A stretch of 53,823 nucleotides of DNA, from contig NZ_SMMC01000209.1 of assembly GCF_009711445.1 (NCBI RefSeq), positions 1 through 53,823 of the forward strand, read 5' to 3'. Source of the DNA: Curvivirga aplysinae. Lineage in GTDB: Bacteria; Pseudomonadota; Alphaproteobacteria; UBA8366; Aestuariispiraceae. Below, piece by piece: positions 27,130 to 37,494 of the stretch (position 1 is the first letter of the stretch; each line of letters begins with the position of its first letter). Under the pieces are notes generated by a model. It had not been told where the DNA came from. It saw nothing but the letters and a program-made list of their open reading frames with translations, and did not search any database. The position numbers and the translations under genes are program-made.

Positions 27130-27146
27130 TTTGGATGCCATATAGT
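27119..27146 (+). promoter_or_regulatory. Sigma-70-type promoter of the anthranilate operon
   Basis: TTGAAA (27119-27124), 16-bp spacer, TATAGT (27141-27146), each one base off consensus. The -35 box is within the right arm of the palindrome, so a protein bound there would block RNA polymerase. Transcription would begin about 40 bp before the ATG at 27193. Confidence 0.6.
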
Positions 27147-27192
27147 TTTGGGCAATTGAACGAATTTTCTTCAGGCAGGGAGAGCTTTTGCA

Positions 27193-29487
27193 ATGAAGAT
27201 CTTATGTATGGGCGGCGGCCCGGCGGGTTTGTATTTCGCGATCAGTATGAAGTTGCGTGATCCGTCACATGAAGTGACGGTTTTAGAGCGTAATAAGGCG
27301 AATGATACTTTTGGGTGGGGAGTCGTTTTATCCGATGATGCGCTTGAGCGTATGGAGAAGAATGATCTGAAAAGTACAGAAACGATCCGTGATCATTTTG
27401 CTTACTGGGATGATATCGCAGTAGAGCATAATGGTGTTCGCACTGTCTCGGGAGGGCACGGTTTTGCGGGAATTGGCCGCCGCCAAATGTTGGTAGATCT
27501 TCAAGCAAGAGCAGCAGAGCTTGGTGTTGATATGCAGTTTGAGACTGAGTTTAAAGCAGCAGAAGAATATCGCAAAGATTATGATCTTGTCGTGGCAAGT
27601 GACGGGATTAATTCCTTGGTTCGTAGAGAATATGAACAACAATTCCAGCCAGATATTGATATGCGTGAATGTAAATTCATCTGGTTAGGCACGCATCAAA
27701 AATTTGATGATGCATTTACATTTATCTTTGAACAAACAGAGCATGGCTGGATGTGGGCGCATGTTTATCAGTTTGATGATAATACAGCGACTTTTATTGT
27801 GGAATGTCAGCAAGCTACATGGGATGCATGGGGCTTTGAAGATATGACGAAAGAAGAAACCGTTGAGACATGTCGCAAAGTATTCGAGAAATATCTAAGT
27901 GGGCACGAATTGATGTCCAATGCAGCCCATTTAAGAGGGTCAGCTGTCTGGATGAATTTCCCAAGAGTTATTTGTGGTAAATGGTATCATGAAAATGTGG
28001 TGTTAATGGGGGATGCTGCTGCGACAGGTCATTTCTCTATTGGGTCGGGGTCTCGTTTGGCATTTGATAGTGCGATTGCGTTGGCAGATTATCTTCATAG
28101 CGAACCGGATATGGAGCAGGCTTTTGAACGTTATCAAGAAGAACGTCGACTGGAAGTTTTACGCCTTCAATCTGCTGCGCGCAATTCACTAGAATGGTTT
28201 GAGCAGGTAGAGCGCTATCTTAATCTGGATCCTGTGCAGTTTAACTATTCTTTATTGACCCGTTCGCAACGGATTAGTCATGAAAATTTACGCCTTCGCG
28301 ATCCAGCATGGGTGGAGACAGCGGAACGTTGGTTCCAAACTAAGTCAGGAATGGCGGAGGATGCACCTGTGCGTCCGCCAATGTTTGCACCTTATAAATT
28401 GCGTGAAATGGAATTGGATAATCGGATCGTTGTCTCCCCTATGGCACAATATAAGGCTGTTGATGGATGCCCGGCGGATTGGCATTTAGCACATTATGGG
28501 GAGCGTGCTAAAGGTGGCGCTGGTTTGGTTTATACAGAAATGACCTGTGTTAGTGCGGAGGGTCGAATTACACCGGGATGTCCTGGGTTATATGCCTCAG
28601 AACATGAGCTTGGCTGGAAGCGTATTGTTGATTTCATCCATCAAGAAACGTCAGCAAAAATTTGTTGTCAGATTGGACATTCCGGTCGTAAAGGTTCGAC
28701 CCAAGTTGGCTGGGAAACTATGGATGCGCCTTTGGAAAACGGTAATTGGGAGGTTATATCCGCCTCTGCAATTCCATGGTCATCAAAAAATACGATGCCA
28801 CGCGAAATGACGCGAGAAGACATGGATGACGTGCGCGATCAATTTGTGGCTTCTGCAGAGATGGCCGATCGTGCAGGTTTTGATATGATAGAACTACATG
28901 CGGCACATGGATATTTGATTTCGTCCTTTATCTCACCAACATCCAATCAACGTTCTGATGAATATGGTGGAACGCTTGACAATCGTATGCGTTATCCTCT
29001 GGAAGTATTTCAGGCGATGCGTGCGATTTGGCCAGAGGATAAGCCAATGTCGGTCAGAATTTCTGCCAATGATTGGGTGGGCGAAGAGGGGGTTACTCCT
29101 GAGGACGCGGTGGAAATTGCCCGTTTATTTGCGAAGGCGGGTGCAGATATTATTGATGTGTCTGCGGGTCAGACTTCAACAGATGCAAAGCCTGTCTATG
29201 GGCGGATGTTCCAAACCCCATTTTCTGATCGTATCCGTAATGAGGCGGGCATTAAAACCATGGCTGTCGGGAATATCTATGAAGCAGATCATGTGAATTC
29301 GATCTTAATGGCGGGACGTGCAGATTTAGTGGCCGTGGGGCGTCCGCATTTATCCGATCCCTATTGGACGTTGCATGAGGCAACTCGTATTGGTGATCGT
29401 CATGCTATATGGCCTTTGCCCTATGAGGCAGGGCGGGATCAGGCTTGGCGATTGGCAGACCGTGAGGCGGAGATTATTCGAGTATGA
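27193..29487 (+). CDS. Bifunctional 2-aminobenzoyl-CoA monooxygenase/reductase
   Basis: A 764-aa fused flavoprotein. Residues 1-390 form an FAD monooxygenase of the salicylyl-CoA 5-hydroxylase type (GGGPAG at 7-12; [29 protein letters not shown]). From about residue 397 it continues as an Old Yellow Enzyme-type FMN reductase ([39 protein letters not shown]). This is the domain order and length of the enzyme from aerobic anthranilate degradation that hydroxylates and then reduces 2-aminobenzoyl-CoA to a non-aromatic CoA ester. A salicylyl-CoA-type substrate is the alternative, but the ligase and RidA genes in the operon favour an amino substrate. It has an AGGGAGAG ribosome-binding site. Confidence 0.9.
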   Translation: MKILCMGGGPAGLYFAISMKLRDPSHEVTVLERNKANDTFGWGVVLSDDALERMEKNDLKSTETIRDHFAYWDDIAVEHNGVRTVSGGHGFAGIGRRQMLVDLQARAAELGVDMQFETEFKAAEEYRKDYDLVVASDGINSLVRREYEQQFQPDIDMRECKFIWLGTHQKFDDAFTFIFEQTEHGWMWAHVYQFDDNTATFIVECQQATWDAWGFEDMTKEETVETCRKVFEKYLSGHELMSNAAHLRGSAVWMNFPRVICGKWYHENVVLMGDAAATGHFSIGSGSRLAFDSAIALADYLHSEPDMEQAFERYQEERRLEVLRLQSAARNSLEWFEQVERYLNLDPVQFNYSLLTRSQRISHENLRLRDPAWVETAERWFQTKSGMAEDAPVRPPMFAPYKLREMELDNRIVVSPMAQYKAVDGCPADWHLAHYGERAKGGAGLVYTEMTCVSAEGRITPGCPGLYASEHELGWKRIVDFIHQETSAKICCQIGHSGRKGSTQVGWETMDAPLENGNWEVISASAIPWSSKNTMPREMTREDMDDVRDQFVASAEMADRAGFDMIELHAAHGYLISSFISPTSNQRSDEYGGTLDNRMRYPLEVFQAMRAIWPEDKPMSVRISANDWVGEEGVTPEDAVEIARLFAKAGADIIDVSAGQTSTDAKPVYGRMFQTPFSDRIRNEAGIKTMAVGNIYEADHVNSILMAGRADLVAVGRPHLSDPYWTLHEATRIGDRHAIWPLPYEAGRDQAWRLADREAEIIRV

Positions 29488-30239
29488 GGCTGTCCGATCA
29501 AAACCTATCTGGTAAAAATGTTTTAATCACTGGCGGTGGCAGTGGTGTCGGCGCTGCTTTGGCTGTTGCTTTCGTAAATGCGGGAGCCACTGTGGTGATT
29601 GCAGGCCGCCGTCTTGAGGTATTGGAAAAAACAGCGGTTTATTCTTCGGCAATTACACCAATAGTCGCAGATGTGACGAATGAAAGTTCCGTTGCCGATT
29701 TATTTAAAACTGCAGGTCAACAAGATGTGGTTGTTGCAAATGCGGGTGCAGCAGAAACAGCACCTTTTGGAAAGGTAAGTCTAGACTCCTGGGATAGAAT
29801 GATTGCTGTTAATCTAACAGGTGTTTTCTTAACATTGCAGGCTGGCCTCAACCAGATGAACGGCTGGGGGCGCTTAATCAGTGTTGCCTCAACGGCAGGT
29901 TTGAAAGGATATCCATATGTTTCGGCTTATACAGCTGCAAAACATGGTGTTGTAGGTCTTACAAAATCCCTAGCACTTGAAGTTGCGAATAAGGAGATTA
30001 CGGCCAATGCTTTATGCCCGGGGTTTTTGGATACGGAAATGACGGAAAAATCCGTTGAGAATATTGTTGAGAAAACAGGTATGACCTCTGAACAAGCAAA
30101 ATTGAAATTGGCAGAACATAATCCGCAACAACGCCTTATCCGTCCCGAAGAAGTCGCAGCAACCGCTCTTTGGCTTTGTGGGGCTGGTTCTGAAAGCATT
30201 AATGGACAGGCGATCTCTATATCCGGCGGTGAAGTATGA
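29484..30239 (+). CDS. SDR-family 3-hydroxyacyl-CoA dehydrogenase-like oxidoreductase
   Basis: A 251-aa short-chain dehydrogenase with TGGGSGVG near residue 16, NAGAAE, catalytic Ser in SVASTAG and Tyr-x3-Lys in YTAAKHG. It ends with the family-typical ISISGGEV. It overlaps the monooxygenase/reductase by 4 bp and the MarR gene by 4 bp, so it belongs to the operon. It probably oxidises a hydroxyacyl-CoA or reduces the ring ketone formed after dearomatisation; which one cannot be told from sequence. Confidence 0.85.
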   Translation: MRLSDQNLSGKNVLITGGGSGVGAALAVAFVNAGATVVIAGRRLEVLEKTAVYSSAITPIVADVTNESSVADLFKTAGQQDVVVANAGAAETAPFGKVSLDSWDRMIAVNLTGVFLTLQAGLNQMNGWGRLISVASTAGLKGYPYVSAYTAAKHGVVGLTKSLALEVANKEITANALCPGFLDTEMTEKSVENIVEKTGMTSEQAKLKLAEHNPQQRLIRPEEVAATALWLCGAGSESINGQAISISGGEV

Positions 30240-30715
30240 TGGGGGAAATGACACTGAGCCTACGCCGCCTGAGAGCATGGTTACGCCTTTTACGTTTGGT
30301 GCGTGGGTTAGAAAACCAATTACGAGAATTTTTGCGCGTGGATTATAACACGACTTTGCCTCGATTTGATGTGGCGGCTGCACTTTATCGTCATGACGGA
30401 CCATTAAAGATGAGTGATCTGAGTAAGCAGTTGCTGGTTTCAAATGGCAATGCAACCTCAGTTGTGGATCGTCTGGAAAAAGAAGGTAAAGCAAAACGGG
30501 TTCCTCTTAAAGAAGATAAGCGTGTTGTTTTGGTTGAGTTGACAACAGAGGGGCGTGAATGGTTTAGCGAAATTGCCAAGTCACATGAAAAACAAGTGAA
30601 TAAAATATTTTCAGGGTTAACGGATCAAGATTTGGATCAGTTACGAGACCTTATCAGAATTGTAGAAATAACCAATCGTATCACGGAAAGTGTGAATGAT
30701 GAAAAAAATGCATGA
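30236..30715 (+). CDS. MarR-family transcriptional regulator
   Basis: A 159-aa winged-helix protein. Seen are [20 protein letters not shown] (helix-turn-helix) and [26 protein letters not shown] (the wing with the conserved DxR-type Arg). MarR proteins of aromatic-CoA operons usually repress and are released by the pathway's CoA thioester. It overlaps both neighbours and so is made with the operon it probably controls, giving negative feedback at the 38-bp palindrome upstream of 27193. Confidence 0.87.
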   Translation: MMGEMTLSLRRLRAWLRLLRLVRGLENQLREFLRVDYNTTLPRFDVAAALYRHDGPLKMSDLSKQLLVSNGNATSVVDRLEKEGKAKRVPLKEDKRVVLVELTTEGREWFSEIAKSHEKQVNKIFSGLTDQDLDQLRDLIRIVEITNRITESVNDEKNA

Positions 30716-31511
30716 TTTAAAACCTCAATATTTTCAATGGGAATGGCAGGACCGGGTTGCGACAATTCGTTTGAATCGTCCCGATCGGAAAAACCCATTG
30801 ACCTTTGAAAGTTATGCAGAACTTCGCGATACCTTCCGAGCGATGGTTTATGCAGAAGATGTTGATGTGGTTGTATTTACTTCGAATGGGGGTAATTTTT
30901 GTTCCGGTGGCGATGTGCATGACATCATTGGCCCGCTTACCAAGATGGATATGAAAGGACTATTGGCTTTCACGCGTATGACAGGTGATTTGGTTAAAGC
31001 CATGATCAATTGTAGCAAGCCGATTATTGCAGCAGTAGATGGGGTGGCTGTTGGGGCCGGCGCGATTGTCGCAATGGCTTCTGATATCCGTCTGGCGACA
31101 CCGGAAGCAAAATGCGCGTTTTTGTTTACCCGTGTTGGGCTTGCAGGATGTGATATGGGGGCATGTGCCATGTTGCCGCGTATTATTGGGCAGGGGCGTG
31201 CAGCAGAACTATTGTATCTGGGGCGAAGTATGAGCGCGGAAGAAGGGCATTCATGGGGCTTCTGGAATGCGCTTCATTCTGCAGATGATATTGAAAATGA
31301 GGCACAAAAAATGGCGGCACGATTAGCGGCAGGTCCGGTCTTTGCGCATGGCATTACTAAAACGCAACTAAATCAAGAATGGAATATGGGGCTGGACCAA
31401 GCCATTGAAGCAGAAGCACAGGCGCAAGCTATCTGTATGCAAACACAGGATTTTGAACGTGCTTATAATGCGTTTGTTGCAAAAGAAAAACCAGTGTTTG
31501 AGGGGAACTGA
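30696..31511 (+). CDS. Enoyl-CoA hydratase/isomerase (crotonase family)
   Basis: A 271-aa crotonase. Seen are the oxyanion-hole segments FCSGGDVHD and [15 protein letters not shown], and the second catalytic region [21 protein letters not shown]. The usual Glu pair is not obvious (the position after the second loop reads CDMG), so it could be a hydratase, isomerase or C-C hydrolase of the family; ring-opening crotonases exist in aromatic-CoA pathways. GGAAAG precedes the ATG at 30696, and the gene overlaps marR by 20 bp. Confidence 0.85.
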   Translation: MMKKMHDLKPQYFQWEWQDRVATIRLNRPDRKNPLTFESYAELRDTFRAMVYAEDVDVVVFTSNGGNFCSGGDVHDIIGPLTKMDMKGLLAFTRMTGDLVKAMINCSKPIIAAVDGVAVGAGAIVAMASDIRLATPEAKCAFLFTRVGLAGCDMGACAMLPRIIGQGRAAELLYLGRSMSAEEGHSWGFWNALHSADDIENEAQKMAARLAAGPVFAHGITKTQLNQEWNMGLDQAIEAEAQAQAICMQTQDFERAYNAFVAKEKPVFEGN

Positions 31512-32674
31512 TGGCAGATAAAAGTTTTCTAGACTGGCCGTTTTTTGAGCCAAAGCATAGACAATTATCAGAGGCTTTAGAAGTCTGGGCTGCGCATAAT
31601 CTTGTTGATGTTGATCATGGTGATACAGATGCGACCTGCAAGAGGCTGGTTCAGATGTTGGGGGCGGAGGGTTTCTTAAAACATTCAGCTATTGATCCAA
31701 AAACAGGATCCGGTTTGGATGTTCGCAGTCTTTGTTTAATTCGGGAAACTCTTGCTCGTTATGATGGACTTGCCGATTTTTCTTTCGCGATGCAAGGTTT
31801 AGGGACTGGTGCGATATCGCTTTTTGGAACTGATGAACAGAAAAATCATTGGTTACCTCTTACTCGATCCGGCGAAGTAATTTCAGCTTTTGCGCTGACT
31901 GAACCTCAATCCGGATCAGATGTGGCTAACTCTACAATGACGGCGACACGCGATGGGGATAATTATATCCTTAATGGTGAGAAGACATGGATATCAAATG
32001 GTGGTATCGCGGATATGTATACTTTATTTGCCCGCACCGGTGACGCACCGGGCGCGCGCGGTTTATCCGCTTTTGTAATTCCTGCTGACATTTCGGGTTT
32101 AACGATTGAAGAAAGATTAGAAACTATTGCCCCGCATCCTTTAGCGAGATTGAAATTTAATGATTGTCGAATTCCAGCTTCATCAATGTTAGGCGATGCT
32201 GGACAAGGCTTCAAAATTGCTATGTCGGTCTTGGATGTGTTTCGTTCTACCGTGGCTGCCGCGGCTTTAGGATTTGCAAGACGTGCTTTGGATGAAGCGT
32301 TGGAAAGAGTTTCATCGCGTCAAGTGCAGGGAGCTCCCTTGTTCGATTTGCAAATGGTGCAAGGACATATTGCTGATATGGCGATGGATGTGGATGCGGC
32401 AGCTCTTTTGGTTTATCGCGCCGCGTGGATAAAGGATATGGGGGCATCGCGCATCACACGCGAAGCGGCGATGGCAAAATTGTTTGCTACAGATCAAGCG
32501 CAGCAAATTATTGATAAGGCCGTACAATTACATGGGGGAGATGGTGTGAAGTCAGGAGAAACCGTTGAAAGGCTATATCGTGATATTCGTGCCTTGCGTA
32601 TTTATGAAGGCGCATCTGATGTTCAACGCATTATTATCGCCCGACAAACAATGACTGATTTTATGGGAGGATAA
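31511..32674 (+). CDS. Acyl-CoA dehydrogenase
   Basis: A 387-aa flavoprotein of the acyl-CoA dehydrogenase family. Seen are [15 protein letters not shown] (FAD/substrate loop), [14 protein letters not shown], and the C-terminal [34 protein letters not shown]. The segment YEGASDVQ carries the Glu usual in short-chain dehydrogenases. It would oxidise a saturated ring or open-chain CoA ester of the pathway to the 2,3-enoyl-CoA. It shares one base with the crotonase stop. Confidence 0.9.
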   Translation: MADKSFLDWPFFEPKHRQLSEALEVWAAHNLVDVDHGDTDATCKRLVQMLGAEGFLKHSAIDPKTGSGLDVRSLCLIRETLARYDGLADFSFAMQGLGTGAISLFGTDEQKNHWLPLTRSGEVISAFALTEPQSGSDVANSTMTATRDGDNYILNGEKTWISNGGIADMYTLFARTGDAPGARGLSAFVIPADISGLTIEERLETIAPHPLARLKFNDCRIPASSMLGDAGQGFKIAMSVLDVFRSTVAAAALGFARRALDEALERVSSRQVQGAPLFDLQMVQGHIADMAMDVDAAALLVYRAAWIKDMGASRITREAAMAKLFATDQAQQIIDKAVQLHGGDGVKSGETVERLYRDIRALRIYEGASDVQRIIIARQTMTDFMGG

Positions 32675-32676
32675 AG

Positions 32677-34299
32677 ATGTTAGGCCCTACCACTCATATT
32701 GATACATTCACCCGTGATGGTCTACCGCCTATGGATCAATGGCCTGATTTCTTGTTGGATGGGTTCGAGTATCCTGATCATATCAATGTTGGCGTTGAGT
32801 TAACCGATGTCATGGTGGAGAAGGGATTCGGTGATCATATCGCCCTGATTGGAAATGGTCGAAAGCGCACGTATAAGGAGCTTTCAGATTGGACCAATAG
32901 GCTCGCGGGTGCGTTGGCGGAAGATTTCGGTGTAAGGCCTGGAAATCGTGTTTTGATACGTTCTGCCAATAATCCAGCAATGGTGGCATGTTGGTTGGCG
33001 GTCATGAAAGTTGGTGCAGTAGCGGTTAACACAATGCCCATGCTACGTGCAGATGAGTTAGGCAAAATCGTTGATAAGGCTAGGATTACTCATGCATTAT
33101 GCGATACACGTTTAATGGATGAAATGGTAAGTTGTGCAGATAAAAGTGATTTTCTTCAAACGCTGGTAAGTTTTGATGGCACATCCAACCATGAAGGAGA
33201 GCTGGATCGCATGGCATTGCAAAAGGCTGTTACTTTCGATGCTGTGCCAACAGGGCGGGATGATGTTGCACTTTTGGGTTTTACTTCAGGTACAACAGGA
33301 GAGCCTAAGGCGACGATGCATTTCCATCGTGACTTACTGATTATAGCAGATGGATATGCGAAGGATGTTCTGGGCGTCACTTCGGATGACGTATTTGTTG
33401 GATCCCCGCCTTTGGCATTTACTTTTGGCCTTGGTGGATTAGCTATTTTCCCATTAAGGTTTGGGGCCACCGCCACGCTTCTTGAAAATGCATCTCCCCC
33501 CAATCTAATTGAAATTATTCAAGAATATAAAGCAACTGTATGCTTTACGGCACCAACAGCTTATCGTGTGATGTTGCAAGCGATGGAAGAAGGTGCAGAT
33601 TTATCCAGCTTACGAGCAGCTGTTTCTGCAGGTGAAACATTGCCAGCTCCCATTTATGAAGAATGGCAGGCAAAAACAGGGAAGCCAATGTTGGACGGCA
33701 TTGGGGCGACTGAGATGTTACATATCTTTTTGAGTAACCGTTTTGATGATCATCAGCCAGCTTGCACGGGAAAGCCTGTGAACGGATATGAGGCAAAAAT
33801 TATTGATGATGAGGGTAACGAGATTACCGATGGATCAGTTGGTCGATTGGCAGTTCGTGGACCAACGGGATGTCGATATCTTTATGATGAAAGACAGTCA
33901 AAATATATCAAGGATGGATGGAATATCACAGGGGACAGTTTCTCTCGTGATGAAAATGGTTATTTTCATTTTGCTGCACGTAACGACGATATGATTGTTT
34001 CTTCAGGCTATAATATTTCTGGGCCGGAGGTTGAAGCAGCTTTGTTGTCTCATGAAGCTGTAGATGAATGTGCGGTTATTGGTACGCCGAGTGAGGAAAG
34101 AGGAATGATTGTGCAAGCTCATATTGTTTTAAATGATGGATTTAAAGCGTCTGAAGGGCTGACTAAATCTCTACAAGATCATGTGAAGGCGACAATTGCA
34201 CCTTATAAATATCCACGTTCTGTTTGTTATCGTGATCAATTGCCGAAAACACCAACAGGGAAGATACAGCGTTTTTCCTTACGGCAAGAAACTAACTAG
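32677..34299 (+). CDS. abmG: 2-aminobenzoate-CoA ligase
   Basis: A 540-aa aryl-CoA ligase of the benzoate/aminobenzoate subgroup. Seen are the P-loop GFTSGTTGEPKATMHFHRD, DGIGATEMLHIF, the hinge region FAARNDDMIVSSGYNISG, and the C-terminal catalytic Lys in PTGKIQRFSL. The phrase GEPKATMHFHRD is typical of benzoate- and aminobenzoate-CoA ligases rather than fatty acid ligases. It would activate anthranilate to 2-aminobenzoyl-CoA, the substrate of the fused enzyme at 27193. GGGAGG lies upstream of the ATG. The exact aryl acid is inferred from context. Confidence 0.87.
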   Translation: MLGPTTHIDTFTRDGLPPMDQWPDFLLDGFEYPDHINVGVELTDVMVEKGFGDHIALIGNGRKRTYKELSDWTNRLAGALAEDFGVRPGNRVLIRSANNPAMVACWLAVMKVGAVAVNTMPMLRADELGKIVDKARITHALCDTRLMDEMVSCADKSDFLQTLVSFDGTSNHEGELDRMALQKAVTFDAVPTGRDDVALLGFTSGTTGEPKATMHFHRDLLIIADGYAKDVLGVTSDDVFVGSPPLAFTFGLGGLAIFPLRFGATATLLENASPPNLIEIIQEYKATVCFTAPTAYRVMLQAMEEGADLSSLRAAVSAGETLPAPIYEEWQAKTGKPMLDGIGATEMLHIFLSNRFDDHQPACTGKPVNGYEAKIIDDEGNEITDGSVGRLAVRGPTGCRYLYDERQSKYIKDGWNITGDSFSRDENGYFHFAARNDDMIVSSGYNISGPEVEAALLSHEAVDECAVIGTPSEERGMIVQAHIVLNDGFKASEGLTKSLQDHVKATIAPYKYPRSVCYRDQLPKTPTGKIQRFSLRQETN

Positions 34300-34395
34300 T
34301 TTAGGGATACAGATTCTAAAGGTTCGACATTCCAACGATTGAACTATACATAAAATTGATGTCAGAAACTAAATAAATTCTTCAGGGAGAAACCT

Positions 34396-35532
34396 ATGAA
34401 ATTAAAACATATTTTAATGGCGGCTTGTGCTGCGATGATTAGCACCAGTGTTCAGGCAGAAGATTTAAAAGTCGGCATGATTACAACACTTTCTGGCGGT
34501 GGAGCCGGATTAGGTATTGATGTACGTGATGGCTTTATGCTGGCGATTGAGCAATCTGGTCGTAATGATATTGAAGTGGTTATTGAAGATGACCAACGTA
34601 AACCAGATGTGGCGGTTCAACTTGCGGACAAGATGATTCAGTCTGAGAAAGTGGATGTGTTGACAGGCATTATCTGGTCAAACCTTGCTATGGCAGTTGT
34701 GCCGGCAGCGGTGGCACAGGATAAGTTCTATCTATCCCCAAATGCAGGGCCTTCCCCGTTAGCTGGTAAAGCATGCCATAAAAACTATTTCAATGTGGCT
34801 TGGCAGAATGACAATTTGCATGAGGCAGCGGGTGCGCATGCAAATGCAGCAGGCCATAAAAAAAGCTTTATTCTGGCGCCGAATTATCCGGCAGGTAAAG
34901 ATGCCCTGACAGGGTTTAAACGTTTTTATTCAGGTGACCTTGCTGGTGAGGTTTATACCAAGTTAGGCCAAACTGATTATGCCAGTGAAATCGCACAGAT
35001 CCGCGCGTCAGGTGCAGATAGTGTCTTTTTCTTTTTACCCGGTGGTATGGGGATTTCTTTCTTAAAACAATTTGCTGATAGTGGTGTTGATGTGCCTGTG
35101 GTTGGGCCGGCATTCAGTTTTGACCAAGGTATTTTACAAGCTGTGGGCGAAGCTGCACTTGGTGTGAAAAATACATCGCAATGGTCAAAAGACATTGATA
35201 ATCCAACGAATGCGGCTTTTGTAGAAAGTTTTAAGGCCAAATATGGTCGTTTACCTTCTCTATACGCAAGTCAGGGATTTGATACGGCAAAACTTCTTAT
35301 TTCTGCGATGGATAAAGCAAAAGTTACGGATCAAGATGCTTTCCGTGCTGCCTTGAAAGAAGCGGATTTTGCATCGACACGCGGTGATTTCTCATTTGGA
35401 TCGAACCACCATCCAATTCAGGATATTTATGTTCGTGAGGTGATCAAAGAAGGTGATGTTTACACCAATCGTATTGTATCTGTTGGACTAGAGAACCACG
35501 CAGATGCATATGCATCCCAATGTAATCTATAA
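34396..35532 (+). CDS. ABC transporter periplasmic substrate-binding protein (LivK-like)
   Basis: A 378-aa exported protein with a signal peptide at residues 1-21 (ending SVQAED) and a type I periplasmic-binding fold (KVGMITTLSGGGAGLGIDVRDGF at the start of the mature part). It belongs to the branched-chain amino acid/aromatic acid group. With the permease and ATPase genes behind it, it should capture anthranilate or a related aromatic compound. It has a GGGAG ribosome-binding site and a 96-bp upstream gap that could hold an internal promoter, though none is clear. Confidence 0.9.
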   Translation: MKLKHILMAACAAMISTSVQAEDLKVGMITTLSGGGAGLGIDVRDGFMLAIEQSGRNDIEVVIEDDQRKPDVAVQLADKMIQSEKVDVLTGIIWSNLAMAVVPAAVAQDKFYLSPNAGPSPLAGKACHKNYFNVAWQNDNLHEAAGAHANAAGHKKSFILAPNYPAGKDALTGFKRFYSGDLAGEVYTKLGQTDYASEIAQIRASGADSVFFFLPGGMGISFLKQFADSGVDVPVVGPAFSFDQGILQAVGEAALGVKNTSQWSKDIDNPTNAAFVESFKAKYGRLPSLYASQGFDTAKLLISAMDKAKVTDQDAFRAALKEADFASTRGDFSFGSNHHPIQDIYVREVIKEGDVYTNRIVSVGLENHADAYASQCNL

Positions 35533-35541
35533 AAAAGAAAC

Positions 35542-35572
35542 GCCCATCTTGCTTATGAAAAGCAGGGTGGGC
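35542..35572 (+). promoter_or_regulatory. Stem-loop between binding-protein and permease genes
   Basis: A 13-bp stem (GCCCATCTTGCTT at 35542-35554 against 35560-35572, with two G-U pairs in RNA) and a 5-nt loop. No U-run follows, so it is more likely an mRNA-processing or stabilising hairpin that raises binding-protein yield than a full terminator. Confidence 0.7.
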
Positions 35573-35590
35573 AAATTTAAAGGGAAATCA

Positions 35591-36508
35591 ATGTCTGCTA
35601 TTCTTTTCATTGAACAGATGCTTAATGGCTTACAGTTCGGTGTTATGCTTTTTTTGATGGCGGCCGGTCTAACCTTGGTCTTTGGCGTGATGGGGTTAAT
35701 TAATCTTGCTCATGGATCACTTTATATGATCGGGGCTTTTGCCGCTGCCGCAGTTGCAGCGGCCACAAATTCATTTTTATTCGCCCTTGCAGCGAGCCTT
35801 GCAGTTGCAGCGATCGCCGGAGTTCTGATTGAGGCTACGATTATTAGGAGGCTTTATAAACGAGATCACTTGGATCAAGTTTTAGCAACCTTTGCATTGA
35901 TTTTGATTTTTTCTGAAGGAACACGCTGGATATTTGGATCCTTTCCTTTGTTCCTAGATCGTCCTGATTATTTAGCAGGTACAGTCGCATTGCCATTTGG
36001 TATTGAATATTCCTTGTATCGATTAACCTTGATTGGTGTCGGGCTTGCCATTGCTGTGGGCTTATATCTAGTGATTATGAAAACCCGAATTGGTATCCGT
36101 ATTCGTGCAGGCGAAAATGATCGCGAGATGATAGGTGCGCTTGGGGTGGATATATCTATGCTCTATACATTGGTATTTGCACTGGGTGCTGCTTTAGCGG
36201 GTCTTGCTGGGGCGTTAATCGGTGCGATTCAATCTGTTCAAGTTGGGATGGGGGAGCCTGTGTTGATCTTGGCCTTTGTTGTGATTGTGATAGGCGGTAT
36301 TGGGTCGATAAAGGGCGCGTTGATTGGGGCAATACTTGTGGGCTTAACAGATACATTAGGGCGATTTTTACTGCCTCAATTCTTTAGTCTATTTCTCGAA
36401 AATTCCACTGCGACCTCTGTAGGTGCTTCGTTAGCATCCATGTCTATTTATATTCTGATGGCGGCTGTTTTACTCATTCGTCCTAAAGGTCTGTTTGGCG
36501 GGGCGTAA
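35591..36508 (+). CDS. Branched-chain amino acid-type ABC permease (LivH-like)
   Basis: A 305-aa integral membrane permease with about eight helices and the LivH hallmark LTLVFGVMGLINLAHGSLYMIGAF. The start is the ATG at 35591 with AAAGGGAAA upstream; in-frame starts from 35504 would overlap the binding-protein gene and add an unrelated tail. It is one of the two permeases of the importer. Confidence 0.92.
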   Translation: MSAILFIEQMLNGLQFGVMLFLMAAGLTLVFGVMGLINLAHGSLYMIGAFAAAAVAAATNSFLFALAASLAVAAIAGVLIEATIIRRLYKRDHLDQVLATFALILIFSEGTRWIFGSFPLFLDRPDYLAGTVALPFGIEYSLYRLTLIGVGLAIAVGLYLVIMKTRIGIRIRAGENDREMIGALGVDISMLYTLVFALGAALAGLAGALIGAIQSVQVGMGEPVLILAFVVIVIGGIGSIKGALIGAILVGLTDTLGRFLLPQFFSLFLENSTATSVGASLASMSIYILMAAVLLIRPKGLFGGA

Positions 36509-36510
36509 TT

Positions 36511-37494
36511 ATGAAAAAAGAAATGTATTTAAATATCGGCTTAATGGCCTTGATGTTGGTGGTGCCATTGGTCGCGTGGGTTTCTGATGAACCCTTTTGG
36601 ATTACACTTGCGACCCGGGCGGTTATTTTCGCAATTGCTGGTATTGGATTGAATTTTGCTCTTGGTTTCGGTGGCTTGGTGAGTTTTGGCCATGCTGCTT
36701 TCTTTGGTCTTGGTGGGTATGCGATGGGTATACTGGCCTATCATGCACAAACATATACACCCGTTTTTGAATGGCCTTTCCTTCTAGAGGGCTCCAAATC
36801 CATGTTGTTAATATGGCTTGTTGCAATCGTTGTAAGTGCATTAGCTGCCTTGGCGATTGGTGCGCTCAGTCTGCGCACCACCGGGGTGTATTTTATTATG
36901 ATTACCCTCGCTTTTGGGCAGATGTTTTATTATTTTTCAATCTCTTGGTCGACCTATGGCGGGGAAGATGGATTGCCGATCTATGTGCGCAACGAGTTTC
37001 CCGGTTTAAACACGATGGATCCGATCCAGTATTTTGCGATATGTTATGTTGTGTTGACCCTGATTTTGATATTGGTTCATCGGATGTCCCAATCCTCATT
37101 TGGTATGATGTTGCAAGCTGCACGACAAAATGAAAAACGGGTGCAAGCTGTTGGACAAACGCCATATTCGCTTTACCTTGTTGCTTTTACTATTTCTGGT
37201 GCGATCACAGGCTTGGCCGGCGCATTATTTGCTGACTTAAATCGATTTGTAAGTCCAACTATGTTCAGTTGGCATGTGTCTGGTGAGATAATGATTTTTG
37301 TTATCCTTGGCGGTGTGGGGCGTGTCTTTGGCCCACTTGCCGGGGCCGCATTATATATTCTGCTTGAACATACCTTAGGTGGTTTAAGTGAATATTGGCA
37401 TATCTATCTTGGTGCGCTTTTACTTGGTGTTGTGTTGTTCACGCGTGGTGGGATTTATGGCCTTTTTGCAGGGCGGGAGGTCGCCCATGACTAA
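36511..37494 (+). CDS. Branched-chain amino acid-type ABC permease (LivM-like)
   Basis: A 327-aa integral membrane permease with the LivM hallmark IAGIGLNFALGFGGLVSFGHAAFFGLGGYAMG and the C-terminal GGVGRVFGPLAGAALY. It follows LivH by 2 bp and overlaps the next ATPase gene by 8 bp. It forms the channel heterodimer with the upstream permease. Confidence 0.92.
   Translation: MKKEMYLNIGLMALMLVVPLVAWVSDEPFWITLATRAVIFAIAGIGLNFALGFGGLVSFGHAAFFGLGGYAMGILAYHAQTYTPVFEWPFLLEGSKSMLLIWLVAIVVSALAALAIGALSLRTTGVYFIMITLAFGQMFYYFSISWSTYGGEDGLPIYVRNEFPGLNTMDPIQYFAICYVVLTLILILVHRMSQSSFGMMLQAARQNEKRVQAVGQTPYSLYLVAFTISGAITGLAGALFADLNRFVSPTMFSWHVSGEIMIFVILGGVGRVFGPLAGAALYILLEHTLGGLSEYWHIYLGALLLGVVLFTRGGIYGLFAGREVAHD

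Noticed and set aside
30012-30494. 160-codon open frame on the minus strand
   Set aside because: It is antisense to the SDR and marR genes, which have strong family motifs, and its own translation shows no domain.
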